From Dipteronia dyeriana (taxonomy: Eukaryota > Streptophyta > Magnoliopsida > Sapindales > Sapindaceae): 64,000 nucleotides of DNA. Numbering within the stretch: position 1 is the first letter of the stretch; each line of letters opens with the position of its first letter. The DNA is taken from the NCBI GenBank assembly GCA_032871835.1, contig CM065298.1, positions 15,877,096 through 15,941,095 on the forward strand, written 5' to 3'. Both the position numbers and the translations under genes were made by a program. The notes under the pieces are model-generated. The model made no database searches, was not told the DNA's origin, and was given only the letters and a program-made list of their open reading frames with translations. Shown here piece by piece: positions 48,292 through 58,139 of the stretch.

Positions 48292-49077
48292 ATATCATAA
48301 AATAATATAAGAATATATCATGATTCTCCCGAATAAAAACTTATATCATTATAAACTTCATGGAAGCTGTTCTAGTTTGAAGTTGTGACAATTGACTAAA
48401 TGTCCCTCTTCTCAAAGAGAAAGTTCATCTAGTTTTGTAGGTTACAAGAACTCAAAGCTCCATAATGATAACTTTAACATCCCATAACAAGCTGCATTAT
48501 GGTAAGAAAGCATTTGGTCAAAGTCTCTATCCTCTGAAGTCTGGACAAAATATATCTGGTCCAATTCACATTAGAAGATCATTTTGACTTCTCCCAAATT
48601 AACAATTTCAACCATGATCGATGAAGAAAATTGAAATAAAGTCAAAAACAATTCAAAATTCAAGCTTTATTGAGCTTTACAATGCCTTTTATCTCACAAA
48701 CATGTACTTGCAAGTCAAAAACCTTTCTGCCATCCACGAGCAAAGAAAATCGTATTCTACATAAATGTTTCTACGATCGCAACATGTAATTGATGGTGTT
48801 GAAGAATCCCTTCAACGCCTAGACATAATCATGCTACACGCATCAATTATTTTCTCAAACGACATAATCCTAATAACAACTACATAGTCTAAATCAAAAA
48901 TAAATATTATTAACACTTACACACCTCACAACTTAAGCTTCAATGAATGAGAAACTATTAACTTAAATAAGTAAATGCACATTTGTGTTATTGATGCACA
49001 AAAAAGTAACATCTTACTTTCCATTGATCCTCAGTATAACACTTATAAGCCCCTGAGTACCAAACTTGCCATCCCCA

Positions 49078-49290
49078 TTAGCCACCATAGCCAAAAACAA
49101 CTGCTTGCCCAATACAGCACCATGCAACACCATTTTGGTTGTTATTCTCACTCTTATCCACCACATCCACACCCATCCCCATGTCCTTGTCTATCATTCG
49201 CTCATAGAAAAGCTCCTGAAAGCAGTACTGTGAAAGCTTAACACAACCACTGCAAATGAGATTAAATAGTGAGAACATAACATATTTGCA
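49078..49290 (-). other. Coding-like segment, possible captured exon
   Basis: On the minus strand a good acceptor (TGCAAATGCAA..., then TCTCATTTGCAG at about 49250-49261) precedes an open stretch of about 56 codons (KLSQYCFQELFYERMIDKDM, then GVAWCCIGQAVVFGYGG) ending in a stop. Ordinary composition and protein-like sequence suggest a host exon. The gene is not recognised, and it has no start codon of its own. Confidence 0.4.
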
Positions 49291-50186
49291 TTTGCAGTAA
49301 TGAAATTGGAATAAAATAACACCCAACTACTTATTGATTAATCAGCATGTATGTCAATACAACATTTATGTAAATTGTCTTACAGAAGAAACATTAGAGT
49401 ATATGTTGTAAATTAATTCAATAAAGTATATGATCATTCTATCTTGTTATCGCAATAAAGCATCTAAATGGCTACTAGCTTGTTATCGCTACATATCAAA
49501 ATTTGCCACAATAAAGACTCTTGTTTTCATTGCAGATGAAGCAAGTAGTCAGACAGAAACAAAAAACACCAAAGCCACCAACAACATATCAGAACAATCC
49601 ACACCTCAGACAAACAAAAAAACATATCAGAACAATCCACACCTCAAAACATGAATCAATCTAGACCGAATCAATCCACACCTCACACAGAAACAAAAAC
49701 ACCAAAAGCTACCGAAACATATCATAACAGGACAACCAAAAACGACACCAGACCAGTCCCCACAAACTCAACACCGAAAATCTAATTATTATGAACGAAT
49801 TGAAGTGAAAAGAACTACAACAAACTTGACACCAGACCAGTCCCGACATACTAAACCAGCAAACGACTCTAAAGCACAACTAATACATAATCGACATACA
49901 CAATAAAGCACAACTCGACACCAGACCAGTCCAAACTCAACAAACAACTCTATATACAACTAATACAGAATCTACATACACAATAAACCAGCCAATTCAT
50001 ATACAAGCACCCAATATACCAGCCAAAATCGACATACCCAAATGACAAAACCTCAAAAAAGCAAAATAATCACCAAAAACGTATAATTCACAATATTAAC
50101 TGAAAACATTAGGCTTTACTAATAATGGATTTGTAAAGCAAAAATCACAATATTAACTGAAAATGATAATCAAATGGAAAAGAATA

Positions 50187-50603
50187 TTACCGAGTAACCC
50201 GCTGAAGATAATGAGAGGTGAGAGAGAAACTGATTTCGGTCGGACGGCGGCAGCGGCGGCGACTGAACCGGAGAAGAAGTGAATCGAGTTGAGAGGTTAG
50301 AAATGGTAGGTGCCGACGGCTGTTCTTGTGTGAAAAGAGGATGCGTGACCCTGACGACGGCGGCTTTGCGTGACCCTGACGACGGCGGCTTCGCGTGACC
50401 CTGACGACGGCGACTTCACTGGACGCCGACGAAGATGGATCTGAGAGACACACCAAAGCGGTCGACGACTGTCTTTGTGTGAAGAGAGGATGCGTGACCT
50501 CGAAGACGGTGAGTTCTCGTGACCCCGGCGACGGTCTACGGCCGGCGTGATAGAGAGACGAGCGGGCTGATGAGGGTTTGAGAGAGACAGCAGAAGCGGC
50601 CAA
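50187..50603 (-). CDS. Hypothetical Arg/Ser-rich open frame within the PIF-like element
   Basis: 138 codons on the minus strand, starting 250 bp inside the right end of the element, and markedly GC-richer than its surroundings. A good donor (ACTCG|GTAATATTC) lies just before the stop, so it could be a first exon. The product is rich in Arg, Ser and Pro. Much of it is encoded by a 25-bp tandem repeat (50343-50417) that is out of frame with codons, so the repeats give different peptides. No domain is recognised; it may be captured sequence or chance. Confidence 0.3.
   Translation of the reverse strand: MAASAVSLKPSSARSSLYHAGRRPSPGSRELTVFEVTHPLFTQRQSSTALVCLSDPSSSASSEVAVVRVTRSRRRQGHAKPPSSGSRILFSHKNSRRHLPFLTSQLDSLLLRFSRRRCRRPTEISFSLTSHYLQRVTR
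50343..50417. repeat. 25-bp tandem repeat, three copies
   Basis: Three adjacent copies of a unit starting GCGTGACCCTGACGACGGCG, with one or two changes in the last copy. Related single phrases (GCGTGACCTCGAAGACGG) occur at about 50491. Confidence 0.92.
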
Positions 50604-50869
50604 TAGGGCAATTTTTTTTTATATAGTTGATAGTTTTATAAATTTTAAAACATTTGAGGGTAAAATTGTCTTTTCTAGACTTGTCCCATGCATGGGACAA
50701 GTCTAGCCTAGGGTGTGAGGTGGGACAAGTTTTCATGGTTTTTATCTCACCCTGTTCCGTTCCGGCCCATTCTATGTTAATAGCGCACCAAATGTCGGAC
50801 AACAAAAAGTTGTTCCTTCTTATCCTGTCTCGTCCCGCATACCAAACACACCCTTAAGCCTTAAAAGAA

Positions 50870-51089
50870 TGCAAAAAAAATAAAATAAAAATGCTAGCAT
50901 TAAAATGAATCCTAAATTTTTCAATTTTTTTTTGAACGAGATTGATAAGTGAGGCGTCAATGTCTTTTATACACCATAAGATTACAATGCGAGTGATGCG
51001 AGCCGGTACTCATGTGCAAATACCATTCGAAAAGGAATCTAGGAAAAAAAGTAGAAACCTAATTATGGTAAATAAATAAATAAAAAAGA
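50870..51089. other. Region between Mutator-like copy 2 and the RPS13 leader
   Basis: No gene. It has only a weak counterpart upstream of NUP50 (12160-12205), so about 180 bp is extra here. It may contain the present RPS13 core promoter, but no clear TATA box is seen. Confidence 0.4.
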
Positions 51090-53501
51090 AAACTAATAAA
51101 AACCCTCTTATCATTGGATCTCTCTGTCCGTTTCTCTCTTGCTCTGTAAGGTTTTGGTTCTGCTACGTTCCTGTTTTCGTTTCAAGTAAGTTACAATCCA
51201 ACCTCATATTTCTTTCTCTCTATTTGAATTTACCTTTGTTTTTGTTTATTCGCGCATTTCTTCTTCTTTTATTGCATACTATTTTCTTCATATTTCAAGA
51301 TTTTGTGAACTTTTTAGTTAAAAATAAAAAAAGATTTTGTGAATTTTTCATTCCTGTTTTATTGTTGTCTGGTTCTTCAAATTTCATATACTTCTTAGAT
51401 ATTTGGATCTTGGCTCTTAGCTTCTGTTTGTTTGCTTGGAAAGAGAATAAAAGAAAACGAAATCGAAATTAGGGAAGATATCCACAATTTTGTCTAGTTT
51501 GGCCAACCACAATTTTAGGGTCTTGTTGTATCTTCACTTAGGTTTGTAGAAAATCTTTATATTTAGTTTATCAGTGAATATTAACTTGATGGATGCTTTT
51601 GTTTTCTGTTTCGCCGTATCGTCATGGCTTCAATAAAAATTTCTGGGTATTTGGATATTTTGTTCCATTTCTTCTTTTATTCAAGTTGATTCTCTTATTA
51701 GCTTTACTATATTGTTGTCTATTCAGGTTTTTTTTTTTTAAATACTTGTTGCTTGCTTTTATTTTCGTCACCCTTTGTGTGCAAGTTGGCTACCTTTTGT
51801 TGTTAAAGGTGAGATTCATTTTTTCACAGCATCTTCCTTTTTGATTGTAATATCATGTGGGATTCTTTTCTTTACTCTATGTTATAATATGTTCTGTGGA
51901 GTAATGTTGGATAGCTTGCAAGTAGCAGTATATGGAAGTTTAGTATAAGGATTTACAAACTGGAAACAAAATTATGTATTTTGGAGATGAACTAAAAACA
52001 TTGTCAGTAAAATGGCCCTATAAAGGTGTGTTTTGCTCTATTTCATGCATAGTTGCACTTCTTCATTGAAACTTTATTATAGAATCTAGATCCAAATGAC
52101 TTTTTGTTAACCAAGTGAAATGAGATTTTGATGATGTTCTACTATTGTGCTTTATCACAAATGCTTTATTGTCACATTAATTCTGAGTTGTTGGTGGCAG
52201 TGAAAACATAATGCTTTGTATCATAGAAAGGGTTATTTATCTAATTTTAACTATTTTGGGCTCCGTATATTAATGTTAACCATATATTTACGTGAAATGT
52301 AGTTCCATTGCTTGCTTTTATGGTATTTGCTTTCTTTGCTGATAGGTGCCAATTGGCCCTATTATATAGATAAAGGCATTTATGTGGAGTTACAGTTATT
52401 GCCAGTGATGAGAGTGACTTGTTCATGGATGTTTATGATGGATGCTTGGTTCTAGGGAGTAGATGAAGCATTTCAGAACCTATACTATCTGTTGTTCATT
52501 TTTCTTTCTTTTAAATTACTTAAAATGAATGATTGAGAAATTCAAATTAGTGCTTAATTTGGGCTGTTGGATCGTTTTGTGGATCGTCTACTGATTTAGT
52601 TGACTATTCTCTAGTTTATAAACTTATTCTGTGTAAATGACAGAATTCTTTTGCCTAAACACTTTTGATTTTGGCTGTGTTGCTTCAAGTTTACAACCTT
52701 TGTTCCTTGTATAGGGCTCCTTTGAAACAATTCCCATTTTTGCAATATAGTTTTGTTTCCTATCAAAAAATAAATAAATTGGATTTTGGTATTACAGGTG
52801 TTAATTCTAATAACCAGCATGAAATAGAAGTATAGAACTTAGCATTTCATTGATAATGGAATATATACAAGATCTTACTGGTAATCTGTGCGCTTTTTCC
52901 TACCATTCGGTTTATGTTATTCACCAACCAAACCCCAACCACCCCCACCCCCACCCCCACCCCCACCCCCAGAGCCTGCTGATATGCTGACATGCTGTGC
53001 ATTTTTTCCTACCATTCGGTTTATGTATGTAATTCACCACCTTCCTTTTTCGTCACCCCCGGCGTCACCGTTTTCCCAGAAAAGGTTGTTTAGACCTCTG
53101 TTTTTATTTATTTATTTAGGCATATTTTAGCAATTTCCTTTTTCGTCAAGTTTTGTTCCTTTGAGTTTGTTTAGAAATAGTTCATTAGGTTTTGGAAATC
53201 ATTCAAATTTATCTTTTCTGGCCTTCCGGGTCAGTTTTGAGTTTTTCTTGTTTTAGTCAAAATAGGAATCCTTAATTCAAGAGGAATCGGGTTTGTTTTT
53301 CAATTTCAATTTAATCTAGTCAGAATAGCTGGTTGTTACTTTTTGATTATCTTTTTAGTAAAAATAATTCTTTGGAGCACATTCTTCTTGTGGAGTCGAG
53401 AAACTTTTGCTTTGGCTTTGTTAGAATGACTATCTCCTTCTCTCCTTTTGTCTGTCTCATACACTTACACATTTTCTAAACTGAGTTTCTTTGAATTGCA
53501 G
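51090..53501 (+). other. RPS13 5'UTR exon and leader intron, duplicate of the NUP50 leader
   Basis: AAAAACCCTCTTATCATTGG at 51096 is identical to 12220-12239. The leader exon would end at 51185 before GTAAGT, exactly as in NUP50. The intron follows NUP50 closely to about 52930 (TTATTTTCGTCACCCTTTGT and TTGTTGTTAAAGGTGAGATT in both), and the acceptor TTGAATTGCAG is at 53491-53501. One 130-bp insert with a CTATCAAAAAATAAATAAA end is present at about 52645-52775. A (CCACCC)n run lies at 52937-52970, and a direct repeat (CCTACCATTCGGTTTATGT) occurs at 52901 and 53010. Splicing from this exon into RPS13 is inferred. Confidence 0.8.
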
Positions 53502-53512
53502 GATATTTAGCA

Positions 53513-54957
53513 ATGATTGGTTTTCCCAATTCAGTTGGCTCAATTTCTAATATCAGTCAACGACTCCTTCAAACCATTTCGGTGAGTTCTTTTCTACTCA
53601 TCAAACAGTGCTAGTTTTGTTTTACAGAAGTTCAATAATACAATAATACTTGCTGGTTCTAGTAAGTTGTCAGTTGTCTAACTTGTCGTATGGTGTTTTA
53701 AGTTTTAAATTTTAGGCTTTATGATCTATTTCTGTGTGCTTTCATTTCTTTTTTAAATGTCATGTTCAGTTTGCCTAGAAGATGAAATAATGGATATGAC
53801 TGATTGATGTGTTATAGCAGTTTGTTTAACTCTTGTGCCAGTTGTCAATGATCAGATTCCAAGCTGTGTAATTTCTACTGTGTTCTCAGCAGCTAAATGG
53901 TGGATTAAGATTTTATGTGTTTGCTTCTTAGTTGCTGTTAGTTTAGATACTCTTTGCTTGCCAAGAAATTGTTGGAAAAAATTTCGACCTTTCGGAATGC
54001 TTACAAAATTGCATATCCAATTCCAGAAGTCTTCGGATTCTGATTTTTTTTGTTCTTTTCTGAGAAATGCATGACAGTTACTCCTGGATTCTTAACAGTT
54101 TATGGGGCACATAGAAACAATTGATTTAGCTTAAAGTACTTTTAGGTTCGAAAAACTTGTTAATCGATAGTTTGTAAAGATTGTTTGCTATTCCATAAAT
54201 TCAGCTTAAATCAAATAGAATCTATGCCTTCAATGTTGGTTTCTTCCTTGGTCTTGCAGTCAATTAATTAACCGCTGTTTTCCGGTTCAGACTATGTTGT
54301 TGATGTAAGATCATTTAATTTGTGGTTTGAGTTTCCTTGGTGTGTTAAGTGGTGTATATAATCTAGGGGTCAGAGAAATTTGTTGTCCTTAAATGTTCTC
54401 TTTGCAAGTTAATCATGGGTTCGTATTGTTTCATAGCCTTTTGGTGTCATTATCTGCAGTTTCGCGGTCTACGTGTGCAATGCCTTCGTGTTGGAAATAC
54501 AGAGATTCCAAACGACAAGAAACTCGAAATCTCTCTTCAGCATGTTTATGGAATTGGTCGCTCTAGAGCTCACCAGATTCTCTGTGACCTCAGCATAGGA
54601 AACAAACTAACCAAGGACTTAACTGGAGTTGAACTCAACACACTTCGTGAGGAAGTTTCTAGATACATGACGGGAGAAGATCTGGTTAGCATTCTTTTCC
54701 GCTCTTCTACTTAAAATGCAACAGAGGGGGTTAGAAAATAGAGTAAAAGACTTGCCATCTCTGTAATAATTCTTTTTTTGGTGTTTCAGAGGCGATGCAT
54801 TAAACATGACATAGGGAGATTGGTAGACATTCAATGTTACAGAGGGATTAGGCACAGCGTGGGGTTGCCGTGCAGAGGACAACGTACCAGCACTAATGCT
54901 AGGACCCGTAAGGGTAAAAGAGTTGCAATTCCAGGAAAGAAGAAACCTACTCGTTAA
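53513..54957 (+). CDS. RPS13: Organellar ribosomal protein S13 (uS13), probably mitochondrial
   Basis: Three coding exons: 53513-53581, 54460-54684 and 54790-54957, 462 nt (153 residues). All junctions are phase 0 with GT-AG sites (TCG|GTGAGT, CTGCAG|TTT; CTG|GTTAGC, TTTCAG|AGG). Residues 1-27 form a short presequence-like N-terminus without acidic residues. The rest is a complete S13 domain: the N-terminal [17 protein letters not shown], the helical [13 protein letters not shown] and the signature [17 protein letters not shown] (about 115-131), with a basic [13 protein letters not shown] tail. It is of the plastid type, not the native mitochondrial type; in several rosids a duplicated plastid-type S13 serves mitochondria (known from the literature). 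Mitochondrial targeting is thus likely, but plastid targeting is possible. It lies about 2.3 kb after a leader copied from NUP50. Confidence 0.9.
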
Positions 54958-55560
54958 ACCAAATCAACATTGTTTGTTTTGTGTAATTGGAGGGTGGTGT
55001 TGATATGCTTTTCATAATGAAAGTTTTGGGGAGGAATTGATTACTTCCTTTGTCAACTAAAAAAATCAAATTAATTTCACATATTTGGAAGTGTCTCCAG
55101 CATTATCTTTAGCTCTTTCGTGAACTATTTGTTATTTAGATGTGATTTCTTGTTTTACATGGTAAATGGTTCATTTGTATGGTCTGCTTTTGGTGATCAA
55201 AAGGGGTTCCAGTCCGATGGAAGCAACCAAAATTTGAGTTTGTATGGTCTACTTATGTTAGTTTGTTGATGTGGATGGAGAGCTTGTCCGGATAACTCCT
55301 CAGTCATTACAACAGGCGCCAGCCTTTGAATGACTACGTGCACTCTAAATCATGATCATCATGCTACTTCAACATGGATCGACTTTGATTCATTATTATG
55401 TAGGAATTGCTACAATATGAATGATGTATTTCGAGCGTTCAGAGTTCTAATCTAAAGCGACACAAGTCTCTAATTTTGGAGTTTGGAATTTGTCTCTGTA
55501 ATGTCAATCTTAAAATTACAATGTATAACATTTTGTGCTATTTTAAAGAGGAATAGTGCT
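54958..55560 (+). other. RPS13 3' region and intergenic sequence
   Basis: 3'UTR-like sequence with TGTTTGTTTTGTGTAATTGG soon after the stop. No other gene seen. Confidence 0.4.
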
Positions 55561-56020
55561 ATACAATCCAAATAATTAACTTAAAATTTTAAGTGAGTTG
55601 TTATCACCCTACACAAAGCCCAGCCCAAATTAATATCTTTTTAAAATTTCAATATTCTTTATTAAAATTACTAAATTGTTTGTAAGTCTATAATTATTTC
55701 TGATTAATTGTTTGATTTTCACACATCTTATAACCAGTTCTATTTTATTGAAACCTAACTTTTCATCTAAATACTAATTTCAAATACAAATTATAATTTT
55801 CTTCGAATTCAATCACAAATTCGGAAAGCCTTGTCAGCAACATGAATTTATGAAGGGGAACCACTTAATCGACCTCATTCTGTCGGTCGTGTAGGAAGCC
55901 TGTTATTAGTAATTTCAAACTATTTTTTAAGGCTTAAAACATTTTTTCCAAGTGACTCTTTCAACCAACGAAAGCACAAAGCCCAGCCCATATCCAAAAA
56001 GAAAACAACTTATTGCATAA
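55561..56020 (+). promoter_or_regulatory. RPS19 promoter region with site II elements
   Basis: Two clusters of AAAGCCCAGCCCA (55614-55627 and 55978-55990), each a pair of reversed TGGGC(T) site II motifs. Site II elements are typical of nuclear genes for plant ribosomal and mitochondrial proteins. The second cluster is about 100 bp before the inferred leader splice donor. No strong TATA box is visible. Confidence 0.6.
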
Positions 56021-56029
56021 AAATAAAAA

Positions 56030-56939
56030 TAATTAAAGACCCCCTAATTCGATTCCAGAACTATCTCGCTCTTTAGGTTTTGTTTTGATTTCGAGTAAGT
56101 CCCAACCCAATCTCACTCTCTTTTACTTGCTTTATCTTTTTCAAGTAATGGGTTCTTTCTCTGATTTGTTCCTACATTTTTCGTTCTTTATTATAATTTT
56201 TCTCTATTCATATTTTTCATGGCATATGTTCTTCAAGAATTTTATATTATTTTTGTATATCATTTGTGTGTTGTTGTTTGTTTGTAATCTTGTGGGATAT
56301 TGGTATTCTTGATGACCCTTTTTGTGAATTTCAAATTCTTCTTCGATATTATGAAATTAGCTCTTAATTCTTCTGTTTGGTTGCTTGGAAATCAATGAAA
56401 ATAAAGGAAAATTAAAAGAAAGATGAGATGTTGAATGAATGTTATGCGGCATTTTCGTGAATAGACTTTTCTATTTGCAAAATGTGATTTTTGTGTAAAG
56501 AGTCTGTTAAAATCTAAGTATATTCTCACAATTTGAACTTTGGATTTTTCTGCTATAGATTATGTGCCTACTTTTATATGGTGTCAATGTCACTGGGAAG
56601 TGGGAATAAGGAGCAATTTTTCGAAAATGAAATTTGCACTCCGTCATACTGTTGTTGCATGCTTTTACTTCTTGCTACGAGTTTCGTTAGAGAATAATTT
56701 TTTTGAGTGACATTTTACTAATTTCCTTGGATTCTCTTGGTTTAAAATTTTCTTTAGTGTATTTTACATGCTTTCAGTTTGTTACTTACGATCAGGAATA
56801 CATATCTGACTTATTCTTAGTTATTGATAACTGGAATAATTTTCCCCATTTGGTGTTGATTCCTTTTGACTTGTTAATTTAGGGAGACTAGGAGTTCATT
56901 AAAGTGAGGAGGAGTTGAAGCGACTGACATTTTGAGATC
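56030..56939 (+). other. RPS19 5'UTR exon and leader intron
   Basis: The leader exon ends at 56094 (TTTCGA|GTAAGTCCC). The acceptor TTAATTTAG is at 56874-56882, and a second leader exon, 56883-56939, precedes the ATG. The exon end and the start of the intron (CTCGCTCTTTAGGTTTTG; GTAAGTCCCAACCCAATCT) and the phrase GCTCTTA-x5-TTCTGTTTGGTTGCTTGGAA near 56360-56390 resemble the NUP50 and RPS13 leaders. Splicing is inferred. Confidence 0.65.
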
Positions 56940-57218
56940 ATGCCGCGACGATCTTTATGGAAAGGCAGTTTTGTCGATGCATTCCTGTATGAATTGAAGA
57001 ATCAGAAAGACCGACTTGCAAATAAGAAAGTTTGGTCGCGAAGATCTTCCATTTTGCCAGAATTCCTTAATAGCACAGTACGAATTTACAATGGAAAACA
57101 TTTTGTTCGTTGTAAGGTCACTGAAGAAAAGGTTGGTCATAAGTTTGGAGAGTTTGCTCTTACGCGGAAACGACGTCCCATGGGTGCAACCAAAGGAGCA
57201 CCCAAAGGTAAGAAGTGA
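56940..57218 (+). CDS. RPS19: Mitochondrial ribosomal protein S19 (uS19m), nuclear copy
   Basis: 92 residues, one coding exon, about the length of the mitochondrially encoded plant protein. It starts [16 protein letters not shown] and has the S19 signature region ([34 protein letters not shown]), which is the mitochondrial, not plastid, type. It sits in the small subunit head near S13. There is no N-terminal extension: an in-frame TGA lies 12 nt before the ATG, so targeting information would have to be internal. The C-terminal tail (Met-Gly-Ala-Thr-Lys-Gly...) is shorter than I expect for mitochondrially encoded forms. The leader intron, site II promoter and nuclear-like surroundings indicate a transferred functional gene and not a recent mtDNA insertion. 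Confidence 0.93.
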   Translation: MPRRSLWKGSFVDAFLYELKNQKDRLANKKVWSRRSSILPEFLNSTVRIYNGKHFVRCKVTEEKVGHKFGEFALTRKRRPMGATKGAPKGKK

Positions 57219-58139
57219 GTGATCGTACTTTAAATGTAAGAACTTCTTGTTTAGCCTGTTAGCATGAATGCTGTGTTTAATAAATTATATGGTGCTCAGC
57301 TCATGGCTTATGCTTTCCATTTAATTAAAATTTTAGTGCCCTGGAACGTTATTTCGAGTTATCCTAGTATGCTTGACTGCTAGTTGTCGAATCTATTTTT
57401 AAATTCATGATGGTTAGTTTTATGAGTTCATCTGTTGGTTGTGGTACAAGTTTTTATGCATTTGTATTCTCTATTTGTGATCTGGTGCTCGAGCTATTTG
57501 AGTATTTGATGACCTTCATTCAATTATAAGCTTAAGAAGAGTAAATGATAAATTATAACATCGAATATCCATCAATTTGAATCAAACGAACTGTTATTCT
57601 TCTTCTGAACTGTTAATTTCGAGGGCAGAAGTGGTAAGTCAGCAATCTGAATCGAGTTTCATTTGAGTTGGCACTCTGTTTGCTTCATCTCCTTTTTTCA
57701 ATATGGTTCGAAAGGACAAATTTTCAGTTCTGATACGTCTTTAATACATCAAGATAAGTGCTTAAGTTATAGTATTTATGTGTATATCCTGAAGCAATTT
57801 CAATGAATACGTTCTACAAATTACTAATATAAGCTTCAGAGGATGGAAACCTGTCTTTGCAATTGACAAATTTCCACACTTCTCTTGTGCATCAGCAGCA
57901 TTTTTCTTGTTAATAGCATTAACCAAGTTTTTTGACTGCAGGTTCAGTTCAATATTAAGAATACATGATTGATATTTATTATCGAGTACAACAAAATCTG
58001 GTTTTGTGAAATCTGGATTTCTCATATGCTAAAGTAAAAATATACAGTTTGTGATATTATCTTAACATATTAAAAACTGGAAAAAAAGAGAACAAAACAA
58101 AACCCATTGGACTGGATAATCATTAAGTGATAATAAAAA
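57219..58139. other. RPS19 3' region and intergenic sequence, no other gene seen
   Basis: The 3'UTR probably includes the AATAAATTATAT near 57278. An 87-codon minus-strand frame at 57762-58025 has no recognisable domain and is treated as chance. Confidence 0.4.

Larger units (their letters stand above)
47402..50853. mobile_element. Large PIF/Harbinger-like TIR element nested in Mutator-like copy 2
   Basis: 3452 bp. The ends are GGGTGCGTTTGGCGCGGATA and, on the minus strand, GGGTGTGTTTGGTATGCGGG; the next bases (CGGGACAAGACA and CGGGACGAGACA) also pair. It is flanked by the 3-bp duplication TTA (47399-47401, 50854-50856). The sub-terminal phrase GTTTGGTATGACTGGGACAT is shared in diverged form with family B MITEs (16700 and 25830 regions), so they may be relatives. 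No transposase was recognised. The interior carries minus-strand coding-like segments at about 50187-50603 and 49078-49290, which may be captured host sequence. Confidence 0.85.
45395..50860. mobile_element. Mutator-like non-autonomous element, copy 2 (interrupted)
   Basis: The left arm starts AGGTTAATAGCACCGATACC at 45395. The right arm runs from about 46930 and is cut at 47401 by a 3.45-kb insertion. Its last bases (AAGCC) lie at 50857-50860, beyond that insertion. The 9-bp flanks TTAAAAAAA (45386-45394) and TTAAAAGAA (50861-50869) differ at one base. The arms match copies 1 and 3 (CACTTACATACAC, AACACTCTTTGATC), with (AAT)n tracts in both arms. The interior (46090-46600) has leader-like CT-rich sequence and an open frame of 76 codons (46176-46406) with no known domain. 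No transposase. Confidence 0.85.

Noticed and set aside
52888..53130. Proline-rich 80-codon frame
   Set aside because: Encoded by the (CCACCC)n run inside the RPS13 leader intron; no domain and a flanking direct repeat.
57762..58025. 87-codon minus-strand frame downstream of RPS19
   Set aside because: No recognisable motif, ordinary length for chance in this composition, and no promoter features.
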